Numbered from the stretch's first letter, positions 56,648 through 64,000 are shown. The stretch is 64,000 nucleotides of DNA from Streptomyces maremycinicus (GCF_001184025.1 NZ_BBYG01000013.1:310001-374000), one strand, 5' to 3'. Numbers and translations are program-made. The notes: generated by a model not told the origin, from the letters alone.

Positions 56648-56686
56648 ATGTATGCACACCGGACGTCGGAGGTGGCTGCGGGCTAG
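56648..56686 (+). CDS. 12-residue micropeptide frame
   Basis: The frame MYAHRTSEVAAG ends at TAG. The preceding AAAGGAGGTGGTCC pairs with 14 bases of the 16S rRNA 3' end if one G-U pair is allowed, the strongest ribosome-binding site in the window. No known family is recognised. Translation is likely, but the role of the peptide is unknown. Confidence 0.4.
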   Translation: MYAHRTSEVAAG

Positions 56687-56764
56687 TGGCCCGTCGCCCA
56701 CTGAGTGCGGTGCCGGACCGGCGCGTGTGAGTCGCGCGCAACCGGCCAATTCAACGCAGTCACC

Positions 56765-56837
56765 CGACCCGCGAGTCGCCGGTACGTCCGGCCGGCCCTC
56801 CTGAGCGAGGACCAGACTCGCGGGTCGTCTGCTTTTT
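56765..56837 (+). terminator. Intrinsic terminator with T-tract
   Basis: CGACCCGCGAGTC (56765-56777) pairs perfectly with GACTCGCGGGTCG (56815-56827). A TTTTT run follows at 56833. The 37-base loop can form an inner GGCCGGCC stem. T-tracts are rare in this genome, so this is a deliberate stop. Confidence 0.8.
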
Positions 56838-56916
56838 CCGGCCCTGCGCCCGCGCCCTCCGCCCGCAGGGTTTGCGGGCCGTGATCCGCGCCACGTACGG
56901 ATCTTTCGTCAGGCAG

Positions 56917-56922
56917 TACCCT
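56917..56922 (+). promoter_or_regulatory. -10 box of a leaderless promoter
   Basis: TACCCT ends six bases before the ATG of the leader peptide. Confidence 0.5.
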
Positions 56923-56928
56923 GGGCGC

Positions 56929-57003
56929 ATGCTTTCGCTCGTTCGACGCCGCCACGTGGACTACGTCCGCGTCACGAGCATGGGCTGTCGACGCTCCCTC
57001 TGA
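56929..57003 (+). CDS. Putative leader peptide (24 residues, Cys/Arg-containing)
   Basis: The peptide begins MLSLVRRRHVDYVRVTSMGC and ends RRSL before TGA. It matches the actinobacterial leader-peptide pattern with an RRRHVD core and a late cysteine, usually placed before sulfur or cysteine-related operons as attenuators. It lies 129 bases before the oxygenase gene. Ribosome stalling at the Cys-Arg-Arg codons could control transcription into that gene. No ribosome-binding site is needed, since the transcript looks leaderless. Confidence 0.7.
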   Translation: MLSLVRRRHVDYVRVTSMGCRRSL

Positions 57004-57132
57004 GCTTCCGGCCCCTTCCGCGGTCCACCGCCGCCCGCGTTCCTCGCACTCCCTCCCTCCCTGCCCACCGGGCACCCGTGCGCCGCCCCACCCACGGCGG
57101 CGGCCGGCCCCCCGTACACCTGCGGACGTACC

Positions 57133-58149
57133 ATGACGAACCCGTCGTACCAGCAACTGCCGATCATCGATCTCTCCGCCGCCGACCGCGGTCCCCAGGC
57201 ACGGGCCCTGCTGCACGCGCAGTTGCACAGCGCCGCGCACGACGTGGGATTCTTCCAGCTGGTCGGGCACGGGGTCGGGGAGCGGGAGACCGGTGAGCTG
57301 CTGTCCGCCATGCGGGCCTTCTTCGCGCTGCCCGAGGCCGAGCGGCTCGCCATCGACAACGTGAACTCGCCGCACTTCCGCGGCTACACCCGGACCGGCG
57401 ACGAGCGGACCGGCGGGCGGCAGGACTGGCGGGACCAGCTCGACATAGGCGCCGAGCGGCCCGCCCGGGCACCGGGCCCCGACGAGCCCGCCTACTGGTG
57501 GCTGGAGGGGCCCAACCAGTGGCCCGCCGGGCTGCCCGCGCTGCGCACCGCCGCGCTCGCGTGGATCGAGCGGCTGAGCACCGTCGCCGAGAAGCTGCTG
57601 CACGAGCTGCTCGCCTCGATCGGGGCTCCCGTCGATTTCTACGACCGGGCTTTCGGGGAGCGGGCGCATCCGCATCTGAAGCTCGTGCGGTACCCGGGCA
57701 GCGCGGGCGACGGCGCGGGTCAGGGCGTGGGGGCGCACAAGGACTACGGGTTCCTCACGCTCCTGCTCCAGGATGAGGTCGGCGGGCTCCAGGTGCAGCG
57801 CGCGGACGGGCTGTTCCACGACGTCCCGCCGCTGCCCGGCGCCTTCGTGGTCAACCTGGGCGAGCTGCTGGAGGTGGCGACCGACGGGTATCTGGTGGCC
57901 ACCAACCACCGGGTCGTGTCGCCGCCGAGCGCGGTCGAGCGGTTCTCCGTGCCCTTCTTCTACAACCCTCGTCTGGACGCCCGCGTCGAGCCGCTGCCCT
58001 TCCCGCACGCCTCCACCGCGCCCGGCGTGACCGACGACCCGGCCAACCCGCTCTTCGCCGAGTACGGCTTCAACGAACTCAAGGGCAAGCTGCGGGCCCA
58101 CCCGCTGGTGGCCGAACGGCATCACGCGGAGCTGCTCAGCCCCGCGTGA
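57133..58149 (+). CDS. Isopenicillin N synthase-family Fe(II) oxygenase
   Basis: The 338-residue protein has the N-terminal DIOX_N region (LPIIDLSAADRG, DVGFFQLVGHGV, about 38-49) and the C-terminal double-stranded beta-helix with the iron facial triad HKD (about 204-206) and the His of TNHRVVSP (about 257), followed by the RFSVPFF motif (Arg for 2-oxoglutarate, about 270). It oxidises a small molecule using iron and oxygen. The leader peptide upstream suggests control by cysteine or sulfur supply. No beta-lactam cluster is present, so penicillin synthesis is not implied. Confidence 0.92.
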   Translation: MTNPSYQQLPIIDLSAADRGPQARALLHAQLHSAAHDVGFFQLVGHGVGERETGELLSAMRAFFALPEAERLAIDNVNSPHFRGYTRTGDERTGGRQDWRDQLDIGAERPARAPGPDEPAYWWLEGPNQWPAGLPALRTAALAWIERLSTVAEKLLHELLASIGAPVDFYDRAFGERAHPHLKLVRYPGSAGDGAGQGVGAHKDYGFLTLLLQDEVGGLQVQRADGLFHDVPPLPGAFVVNLGELLEVATDGYLVATNHRVVSPPSAVERFSVPFFYNPRLDARVEPLPFPHASTAPGVTDDPANPLFAEYGFNELKGKLRAHPLVAERHHAELLSPA

Positions 58150-58181
58150 CGCCGGGTGGGTGCCGCGGGTGACGCCGCGGC

Positions 58182-59282
58182 CTAGCCGCTGATGGCCCCG
58201 TAGCCCTCGATCTCGCGGGGGTTGCGGGAGCCGGGGCCGATGTAGCGGGCCGAGGGGCGGACCAGACGGCCGGTGCGCTTCTGCTCCAGGATGTGCGCCG
58301 ACCAACCCGCCGTGCGGGCGCAGGTGAACATCGAGGTGAACATGTGCGCCGGGACCTCGGCGAAGTCCAGGATGATGGCCGCCCAGAACTCGACGTTCGT
58401 CGCCAGGACCCGGTCGGGGCGGCGGGCGTGGAGTTCCGCGAGGGCCGCCTTCTCCAGGGCTTCGGCGATCTCGAAGCGGGGCGCGCCCAGCTCACGGGCG
58501 GTACGGCGCAGCACCCGCGCGCGGGGGTCCTCGGCGCGGTAGACGCGGTGGCCGAAACCCATGAGCCGCTCGCCCTTGTCGAGGGCCTGTTTGACGTACG
58601 CCTCCGCGTCCCCGGTCCGCTCGATCTCCTCGATCATGCCGAGCACGCGGGAGGGGGCGCCGCCGTGCAGCGGACCCGACATGGCTCCCACGGCGCCGGA
58701 CAGGGCGGCGGCGACGTCGGCGCCCGTGGAGGCGATCACGCGCGCGGTGAACGTGGACGCGTTCATGCCGTGTTCGGCGGCCGACGTCCAGTAGGCGTCC
58801 ACCGCGGCCACGTGCTTGGGGTCCGGCTCGCCGCGCCAGCGGATCATGAACCGCTCGACGACGGACTGTGCCTTGTCGATCTCCCGCTGCGGGACCATCG
58901 GCCGGCCCTGGCCGCGGGCGGACTGGGCGACGTAGGAGAGGGCCATGACGGCGGCGCGGGCGAGGTCGGCGCGGGCCTGCTCGGCATCGATGTCGAGGAG
59001 CGGCTTGAGGCCCCAGACGGGGGCGAGCATGGCGAGCGCGGACTGCACGTCGACGCGGATGTCACCGGAGTGGACGGGGATCGGGAACGGCTCGGCGGGC
59101 GGCAGGCCGGGGTTGAAGGCGCCGTCGACGAGCAGCCCCCAGACGTTGCCGAAGGAGACATGGCCGACCAGGTCCTCGATGTCGACGCCCCGGTACCGCA
59201 GGGCGCCGCCCTCCTTGTCGGGTTCGGCGATCTCCGTCTCGAACGCGACGACTCCTTCGAGTCCGGGTACGAAGTCGGACAT
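58182..59282 (-). CDS. citA: Citrate synthase 2
   Basis: Citrate synthase condenses acetyl-CoA and oxaloacetate at the entry of the citric acid cycle. The 366-residue protein has the active-site regions AAEHGMNASTFTARVIASTG (about 168-187), GPLHGGAPSRVLGMIEEIER (about 201-220) and GFGHRVYRAEDPRARVL (about 238-254), with the expected histidines, aspartate and arginines. The length fits the short type II-like enzymes of Gram-positive bacteria. In S. coelicolor citA is the main citrate synthase (SCO2736), and this site carries a second copy (SCO4388); the symbol is therefore provisional. It is divergent from pdxH. Confidence 0.9.
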   Translation of the reverse strand: MSDFVPGLEGVVAFETEIAEPDKEGGALRYRGVDIEDLVGHVSFGNVWGLLVDGAFNPGLPPAEPFPIPVHSGDIRVDVQSALAMLAPVWGLKPLLDIDAEQARADLARAAVMALSYVAQSARGQGRPMVPQREIDKAQSVVERFMIRWRGEPDPKHVAAVDAYWTSAAEHGMNASTFTARVIASTGADVAAALSGAVGAMSGPLHGGAPSRVLGMIEEIERTGDAEAYVKQALDKGERLMGFGHRVYRAEDPRARVLRRTARELGAPRFEIAEALEKAALAELHARRPDRVLATNVEFWAAIILDFAEVPAHMFTSMFTCARTAGWSAHILEQKRTGRLVRPSARYIGPGSRNPREIEGYGAISG

Positions 59283-59600
59283 CGGGCGGCTCCTCGTGAT
59301 GTGTGCGACGGGATGTGCGGGACGGAAGAGGTGGAACGGAGGGGCTGGGACGGAGCGGGTGGAACCGGGGGACTGGAACGGGAGGGAGCGGAGGGGGGTG
59401 TGGGGCGGGTGGGGGCGGTACTCCACTGATGCCCCGTGCGGCCGTCGGTCACCCGGTCGGCACCCCGCCGGGGCGGGACGGCGGCTGCGGGTGCCTCTGC
59501 ACCATATCTCCGAGTGCCACCCTTGGGGAGTGGTCGCGGCACTCAGTGCCACCTTTGGTGGACCGGTCTGCCCCGCCGGGCCATACGGCAAGATGACCAC
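59283..59600. other. Divergent promoter region of the citrate synthase and pdxH genes
   Basis: No gene is seen in these 318 bases. A GGAACGGAGGGG-rich track lies on the left (59330-59410). On the right are two near-identical 14-base direct repeats (listed separately) and the start of pdxH. Confidence 0.55.
59513..59558. promoter_or_regulatory. Direct repeat AGTGCCACCYTTGG, candidate regulator site
   Basis: AGTGCCACCCTTGG at 59513-59526 and AGTGCCACCTTTGG at 59545-59558 start 32 bases apart (three helical turns). The second also forms GGCACT-C-AGTGCC with the bases before it (59539-59551). They lie about 45-90 bases before pdxH. No known regulator is recognised. Confidence 0.55.
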
Positions 59601-60281
59601 GTGACCGACGCAGACGCCGTCTTCCCCGGCCCCGCCCCCGATCCCGCCGCCATGCGCAAGCAGTACCGGGCCGAGGGGCTCGCCGAGGCCGAGCTGGCCG
59701 CCACACCCGTGGAGCAGTTCGCCCGCTGGTTCAAGGACGCGGCCGTCGAGGCCCATCTCTTCGAGCCGAACGCCATGGTCGTCTCCACCGCGGACGCCGA
59801 GGGCCGGCCCGGCTCGCGCACGGTGCTGCTGAAGCACTTCGACGAGCAGGGCTTCGTCTTCTACACCAATTACGACTCCCGCAAGGCCCACGACCTCGCC
59901 GAGAACCCGTACGTCTCGCTGCTCTTCCCCTGGCATCCGATGGCCCGGCAGGTCATCGTGCGCGGAGTGGCGCGGCGCACCGGGCGGGACGAGACGGCCG
60001 CCTACTTCCGGACCCGGCCGCACGGCTCCCAGCTCGGCGCCTGGGCCAGCGCCCAGTCCTCGGTGATCGCCGACCGGGCCGTTCTCGACGCCTCCTACGC
60101 CGAGCTGGCGGCCCGCTACCCGGAGGGCGAGCAGGTGCCGGTGCCGCCGCACTGGGGCGGTTTCCGGGTGGCCCCGGAGTCGGTGGAGTTCTGGCAGGGC
60201 CGCCTGAACCGGCTGCACGACCGGCTGCGGTACGTGGCGCGGCCGGACGGGAGCTGGCGGGTCGAGCGGCTCAGCCCCTGA
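59601..60281 (+). CDS. pdxH: Pyridoxamine 5'-phosphate oxidase
   Basis: PdxH oxidises pyridoxine or pyridoxamine 5'-phosphate to pyridoxal 5'-phosphate with FMN. The 226-residue protein has MRKQYRAEGLAEAELAATPV (about 18-37), PNAMVVSTADAEGRPGSRTV (about 56-75), FYTNYDSRKAHDLAENP (about 90-106), ARQVIVRGVARR and the C-terminal GGFRVAPESVEFWQGRLNRL HDR region of true PdxH enzymes. The GTG start is the family-consistent one. It is divergent from the citrate synthase gene. Confidence 0.94.
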   Translation: MTDADAVFPGPAPDPAAMRKQYRAEGLAEAELAATPVEQFARWFKDAAVEAHLFEPNAMVVSTADAEGRPGSRTVLLKHFDEQGFVFYTNYDSRKAHDLAENPYVSLLFPWHPMARQVIVRGVARRTGRDETAAYFRTRPHGSQLGAWASAQSSVIADRAVLDASYAELAARYPEGEQVPVPPHWGGFRVAPESVEFWQGRLNRLHDRLRYVARPDGSWRVERLSP

Positions 60282-60320
60282 CGGCATCGTCCGCGGGGGG
60301 ACTCGGACCCCCGGGCGGGT

Positions 60321-60953
60321 TCAGCCGAGGGCGTCGTCCAGCAGGCCCGCCCACTGCGCCACCACTCGCTCGCGGCGGCCCCCGTCGTCGGTGAGGAGGT
60401 TGGCGAGGCCGAGGCCGCGGGCCATGTCCAGCAGGCCCTGGACCGTCTCACGGACGCCGGGGGCGGACTCGTCGGCGCCCAGCAGCTCGACGGCGATGCG
60501 GTGGCTCTCGCGGCCCACGCGGGCCTCCAGCTCGGTCACCCGCGGGCGCAGCTGCTCCTCGTTGGAGGCGGCCACCCACAGGTGCAGGGCGGCGCGGAAG
60601 AGCGGGCCGGTGTAGAGGTCCACGAGGGCGGCGACGGCGGCGCGCCGATCCCCCGTCGCACCCTGCGGGAACAGCGCGCGCAACGCGTCCGAGCGTTCCT
60701 CGGCGACATACTCGACGGCCGCGGTGAAGAGGTCCTCACGGGTGGGGAAGTGGTGCTGGGCCGCGCCCCGGGAGACGCCCGCGCGTTCGGCGACGACGGT
60801 GACCGTGGAGCCCGCCCAGCCGCGTTCGGCCAGGCAGGCCACGGCGGCCGCCAGGAGCCGCTGCCGGGTGGCCCGGCTGCGGTCCTGCTTGGGCACCCGG
60901 TCGCCCGGGGTGCGGTCGCCCGGCCCGCGGTCGTCCGTGGTCACAACACCCAT
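60321..60953 (-). CDS. TetR-family transcriptional regulator
   Basis: The 210-residue protein has an N-terminal helix-turn-helix (about 30-75, VVAERAGVSRGAAQHHFPTR) and a helical ligand domain. It overlaps the end of the enoyl-CoA hydratase gene by 13 bases, so it is the last gene of a three-gene operon with the hydratase and CoA ligase. Local autoregulation with a CoA-thioester ligand is likely. A GTG three codons in is an alternative start. Confidence 0.9.
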   Translation of the reverse strand: MGVVTTDDRGPGDRTPGDRVPKQDRSRATRQRLLAAAVACLAERGWAGSTVTVVAERAGVSRGAAQHHFPTREDLFTAAVEYVAEERSDALRALFPQGATGDRRAAVAALVDLYTGPLFRAALHLWVAASNEEQLRPRVTELEARVGRESHRIAVELLGADESAPGVRETVQGLLDMARGLGLANLLTDDGGRRERVVAQWAGLLDDALG

Positions 60954-61687
60954 GGAGGATCCCGTCGTTCGAGGAAGGCCGTCAGTCCCTCGCGGGCTTC
61001 GGGGCCTGCGAACAACGAGGCCGAGAGCTCGGTCATCGCGCCCGCGTCCTCGACGAGGGCCTCCAGCACCTTAGCCGTGAGCAGCTCCTTCGTCCTGGCC
61101 AGGGCCGTGGGCGCGGCCCTGCGCAGTCCGTCGAGGGCGGGCGCGAGGGCCTCGTCCAGGTCGCCGTCGCCGGCCGAGTGGGTGACGAGGCCGATCCGGG
61201 CCGCCTCGGCCGCGCCGAAGGTCTCGCCGGTGAGGCAGTAGCGGGCGAGGGCCCGCGGGTCGACGCGCGGCAGCAGCGGCAGGGAGATGACGGCCGGCGC
61301 GACCCCGAGGCGCACCTCCGTGAACGCGAAGGTCGCCGTCCCGGAGGCGAACGCGAGGTCGCAGGCGCCGAGCAGGCCCAGCCCGCCCGCCCGCACATGC
61401 CCGGCGACCCGGGCCACCACGGGCTTGCGCAGTTCGAGGATCCGCCGCAGCAGCGCGGGCACCGCGTGCGGCCGCGGGGGATCCTTCAGGTCGGCTCCGG
61501 CACTGAAGGTGTTTCCGGTGTGGGTGAGGACGACGGCGCGTACGCCGTCGTCCTTGTCGCAGGCCCCGAGCGCGTCCGTCAGCTCGCTCACGAGGGCGTT
61601 CGACAGGGCGTTGCGGGTGGCGGGCGAGTCGAGACTGAGGATCTCCACGCCCCGCAGGCGGGTCCGTCCGACCAGGGCGGTCGTCAT
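60941..61687 (-). CDS. Enoyl-CoA hydratase family protein
   Basis: The 248-residue crotonase-fold protein has the oxyanion motifs FSAGADLKDP (about 61-70) and GHVRAGGLGLLGACDLAFAS (about 95-114) and one catalytic-position glutamate in FTEVRLGVAPAV (about 121-132). The second hydratase glutamate is a glycine, as in many actinobacterial EchA proteins. Its start overlaps the CoA-ligase stop (ATGA). Beside the ligase it would act on the CoA ester that enzyme makes, for example in side-chain shortening of a cinnamate-like acid. Confidence 0.9.
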   Translation of the reverse strand: MTTALVGRTRLRGVEILSLDSPATRNALSNALVSELTDALGACDKDDGVRAVVLTHTGNTFSAGADLKDPPRPHAVPALLRRILELRKPVVARVAGHVRAGGLGLLGACDLAFASGTATFAFTEVRLGVAPAVISLPLLPRVDPRALARYCLTGETFGAAEAARIGLVTHSAGDGDLDEALAPALDGLRRAAPTALARTKELLTAKVLEALVEDAGAMTELSASLFAGPEAREGLTAFLERRDPPWVL

Positions 61688-63249
61688 GCACGCTCCCTCA
61701 GTCGGCGGCGCAGGATCTTCCCGGAGGCGGCGCGCGGCACGGCGTCGATGAACGTGACCCGGCGGACGCGCTTGTAGGGGGCGACCCGCTCGGCGACGTA
61801 CATCGCGATCTCGCCCTCGGAGAGATCGGGCGAGGTGGGCTGGCGGACCAGGTACGCGTGCGGGACCTCGTTGCCGTCGTCGTAGACACCGATGACGGCC
61901 GCGTCCGCTATGCCGGGGTGGGTGAGCAGCAGGGCCTCGAGCTCGGCCGGGGCCACCTGGAAGCCCTTGTACTTGATCAGTTCCTTGACGCGGTCGACGA
62001 CGAACAGCCAGCCGTCCGCGTCGACCCGCCCCACGTCGCCGGTGTGCAGCCAGCCGTCGCCGTCGATCATGTCGGCGGTGGCGTCGGGGCGCCCCAGGTA
62101 GCCCTTCATGATCTGCGGTCCCCGGATGAGGATCTCGCCGGCCTCACCGGCCTCCAGGTCCTTGCCGGGGTCGTCGAGGGACACGATCCGCATCTCGGTG
62201 CCGGCGATGAGCTTGCCGACGGTGCCCGCGGGGGCGTCCCGCATGGCGTCGAGCGGGACGACATGGGTGCCCGGGGACAGTTCCGTCATGCCGTAGGCCT
62301 GGCCGACCGGGGGCAGGTTCAGGCGCTCGGCGCAGGCGGCGGCGAGGGCGGCGTCCAGCGGCGCGGCCGCGCTGACGACGTACCGCAGGGACGACAGGTC
62401 GTACCGGGCGACCGCCGGGTGCTTGGCGAGGGCGAGGACGATCGGCGGAGCCACGTACAGGCCGGTGATGCGGTGGTCCTGGATGGCGGCGAGGAAGCTC
62501 TCCAGGTCGAAGCGGGGCAGCACCACGACGGTGGCGCCCTGCCGCAGGGGCGCGTTCATCAGGGCGGTCAGGCCGTAGATGTGGAAGAACGGCAGCACGG
62601 CGAGGATGCGGTCACCCGGTCCGGCGGACATCACCGACCGGAGCTGGGCGAGGTTGGTGGCGATCTGCCGGTGGGTGAGCATCACGCCCTTGGGGACACC
62701 GGTCGTGCCCGAGGAGTACGGCAGGGCCGCCACGTCTTCCACCGGGTCGATGTCCACGTGCGGTTCGGGGGCCGCCGAGCCCAGCATGTCGACGAGCGAA
62801 CGGTGTCCGGCGGCGGTGTCGCAGACGAAGATCTCCTCGACGCCGCCCGCGAGTTCGGCCGCCCGCCGGGCCGTCTGGAGCAGCGGGGAGACCGTGACGA
62901 TCCAGCGGGCGGCGGAGTCCCCGAGCTGTTTGGCGAACTCCTCGGCGGTGGCGAGCGGGTGCACGGTGGTGACCGTGGCGCCCGCGCGCGTGGCCGCGTA
63001 GAAGGCGAGCGGGAAGGCGACGGTGTTGGGGCTGTGCAGGGCCAGTACGTCGCCCTTGCGGACCCCGGCCTCGGCGAACGCGGCGGAGACCCGGCGGTGG
63101 AACCGGTCCACCTGGTCGTAGGTGAGGGTGGTGCCGTCCGTGCCGTCGACGAGCGCCGGCAGTTCGCCGAACTCGGCCGCGCGGCCCAGCACGGCCTCGT
63201 GGATGGGGAGTTCTACGGGCGGGACGTCTGCGAACTCGCTGCGGAACAT
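61684..63249 (-). CDS. 4-Coumarate/cinnamate:CoA ligase family enzyme
   Basis: The 521-residue adenylate-forming enzyme has box I LPYSSGTTGVPKGVMLTHRQ (about 173-192), QAYGMTELSPGTHVV (about 322-336), GWLHTGDVGRVDADGWLFVV (about 398-417) and the catalytic lysine in ASGKILRRRLRE (about 508-519). Its S. coelicolor counterpart (SCO4383) has been characterised as a cinnamate and 4-coumarate CoA ligase, as I recall. The acyl pocket stretch SAAAPLDAAL (about 293-302) is in the variable position reported to set specificity. It heads a three-gene operon. Confidence 0.92.
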   Translation of the reverse strand: MFRSEFADVPPVELPIHEAVLGRAAEFGELPALVDGTDGTTLTYDQVDRFHRRVSAAFAEAGVRKGDVLALHSPNTVAFPLAFYAATRAGATVTTVHPLATAEEFAKQLGDSAARWIVTVSPLLQTARRAAELAGGVEEIFVCDTAAGHRSLVDMLGSAAPEPHVDIDPVEDVAALPYSSGTTGVPKGVMLTHRQIATNLAQLRSVMSAGPGDRILAVLPFFHIYGLTALMNAPLRQGATVVVLPRFDLESFLAAIQDHRITGLYVAPPIVLALAKHPAVARYDLSSLRYVVSAAAPLDAALAAACAERLNLPPVGQAYGMTELSPGTHVVPLDAMRDAPAGTVGKLIAGTEMRIVSLDDPGKDLEAGEAGEILIRGPQIMKGYLGRPDATADMIDGDGWLHTGDVGRVDADGWLFVVDRVKELIKYKGFQVAPAELEALLLTHPGIADAAVIGVYDDGNEVPHAYLVRQPTSPDLSEGEIAMYVAERVAPYKRVRRVTFIDAVPRAASGKILRRRLRERA

Positions 63250-63293
63250 GGTTCCTCCTCGCGCGCGCCGGGCACGACGGGCGCCGGCTGCGG

Positions 63294-64000
63294 TCAGTAC
63301 GACTTGGGCAGGCCCAGGGTCTGGTGGGAGACGTAGTTGAGAATCATCTCCCGGCTCACCGGGGCGATACGAGCCACGCGCGAGGCGGTTATCAGCCTGC
63401 CGAGGCCGAACTCGCGGGTGAGGCCGTTGCCGCCGAGGGTGTGCACGGACTGGTCGACGGCCTTCACACAGGCCTCCCCGGCCGCGTACTTGGCCATGTT
63501 GGCGGCCTCGCCCGCGCCGACGTCGTCCCCCGCGTCGTACAGCTGGGCCGCCTTCTGCATCATCAGACGGGCCAGTTCGAGATCGATGTGGGCCTGCGCG
63601 AGGGGGTGCGCGATGGCCTGGTGGGCTCCGATCGGGGCCTTCCAGACGGTGCGTTCGCGCGCGTACGCGATCGCCTTGGCGAGCGCGTGCCGGCCCATGC
63701 CGATCGCGAAGGCGGCCGTCATGATGCGCTCGGGGTTGAGCCCGGCGAAGAGCTGGAGCAGGCCCGCGTCCTCGTCGCCGACGAGCGCCTCCGCCGGGAG
63801 CCGCACCTCGTCCAGGACGAGCTCGAACTGCTTCTCCACGCTGTCCAGTTCCATGTCGATCCGGCGGCGGGAGAAGCCCTCGGCGTCGCGCGGGACGATG
63901 AACAGGCAGGGCTTGAGGCTGCCGGTGCGGGCGTCCTCGGTGCGGCCGACGATCAGGGTGGCGTCGGCGATGTCGACGCCGGAGACGAAGACCTTGCGGC
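63294..64000 (-). CDS. Acyl-CoA dehydrogenase, C-terminal part
   Basis: The gene runs off the right edge; about 235 residues are visible. Motifs are RKVFVSGVDIADATLIVGRT near the edge, FAGLNPERIMTAAFAIGMGR (helical FAD domain), WKAPIGAHQAIAHPLAQAHI, KAVDQSVHTLGGNGLTREFG and a final NYVSHQTLGLPKSY. Unlike the middle-block enzymes it has a conserved C-terminal domain typical of single-gene acyl-CoA dehydrogenases. It lies 45 bases upstream of the CoA-ligase gene in the same direction and is probably co-transcribed with it. Confidence 0.92.
   Translation of the reverse strand, partial: RKVFVSGVDIADATLIVGRTEDARTGSLKPCLFIVPRDAEGFSRRRIDMELDSVEKQFELVLDEVRLPAEALVGDEDAGLLQLFAGLNPERIMTAAFAIGMGRHALAKAIAYARERTVWKAPIGAHQAIAHPLAQAHIDLELARLMMQKAAQLYDAGDDVGAGEAANMAKYAAGEACVKAVDQSVHTLGGNGLTREFGLGRLITASRVARIAPVSREMILNYVSHQTLGLPKSY

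Larger units (their letters stand above)
56620..56838 (+). ncRNA. Candidate structured small RNA with a short reading frame
   Basis: A stretch of about 220 bases has its own promoter, a 12-bp palindrome (TTCGGTACCGAA, 56615-56626) at its 5' end, an almost full anti-16S sequence (GGAAAGGAGGTGGTCC, 56627-56642), a 12-codon frame and an intrinsic terminator with a T-tract. The terminator arms are 13 bp with GC-rich inner stems. I recall small RNAs reported between SCO4388 and SCO4392 homologues in S. coelicolor, but cannot confirm the match. It may act as an mRNA for a micropeptide, a ribosome-binding RNA or both. Confidence 0.6.

Noticed and set aside
57133..58149. Beta-lactam biosynthesis gene cluster
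   Set aside because: Only an isopenicillin-N-synthase-fold enzyme is present. There is no ACV synthetase or acyltransferase, and its neighbours are core metabolic genes.
1..64000. Insertion sequences, integrase, att site or prophage genes
   Set aside because: No transposase, integrase or phage structural motif was seen in any reading frame, and no tRNA gene that could host integration lies in the window.

Overview
This is a chromosomal segment of a Streptomyces species. The evidence is very high GC content with strong third-position GC bias, GTG starts, many transcripts that look leaderless (a TANNNT -10 box ending 6-7 bases before the start codon), Tat signal peptides, and gene content and order that I recognise from the Streptomyces coelicolor core chromosome. 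I see no rRNA, tRNA, insertion sequence, phage or CRISPR array. S. coelicolor comparisons (afsK, kbpA, dmdR1/adm, UPF0309/SCO4393, SCO4402 family, purU, citA, pdxH, the SCO4383-type CoA ligase) are from memory and were not searched.

Left core (1-6.3 kb): the end of a small secreted protein, afsK (Ser/Thr kinase with a PQQ-type beta-propeller), the likely AfsK inhibitor gene kbpA, a TetR regulator, an Lrp/LysE divergent pair and an F420-type reductase. Middle block (6.3-37.5 kb): a catabolic and accessory region. It holds four acyl-CoA dehydrogenases (two of them an adjacent pair), a cysteine-less thiolase/lipid-transfer protein, its probable Zn-ribbon OB-fold partner, an NDP-forming acyl-CoA synthetase, an enoyl-CoA hydratase/isomerase, a flavin reductase, an SDR, a ring-opening cyclase-family hydrolase, an amidohydrolase, an AMP-forming CoA ligase and an MDR alcohol dehydrogenase. 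Interspersed are secreted or redox enzymes (expansin, tannase-like esterase, FAD monooxygenase, amine oxidase, multicopper oxidase), two MFS transporters and regulators. Eight copies of one palindrome, CTGAC-N5-GTCAG, lie next to the starts of the catabolic genes only. This defines a candidate regulon that ties the scattered genes into one acyl-CoA based degradation system.

Right core (37.6-64 kb): EF-hand protein, anti-sigma antagonist, sigma factor with a zinc-finger/MDMPI anti-sigma protein, purU, an SCO4402-family protein, a solute-binding lipoprotein, a Pro/Gln-rich membrane protein with repeated TQYIPPV motifs, an NsdA-like HTH/TPR regulator, a prim-pol-like protein, an ABC exporter, an alpha/beta hydrolase that lacks the nucleophile serine, dmdR1 with its antiparallel adm frame, a SIS-domain protein behind a DasR-like site, a PAS protein, a short structured transcription unit, a Cys/Arg leader peptide before a 2-oxoglutarate-type oxygenase, citA and pdxH divergently placed, and a CoA ligase/enoyl-CoA hydratase/TetR operon. 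The right edge cuts an acyl-CoA dehydrogenase.

The most promising new biology is the palindrome-controlled catabolic regulon in the middle block. Next is the compact RNA at about 56.6 kb, whose 12-codon reading frame follows an almost complete complement of the 16S rRNA 3' end.
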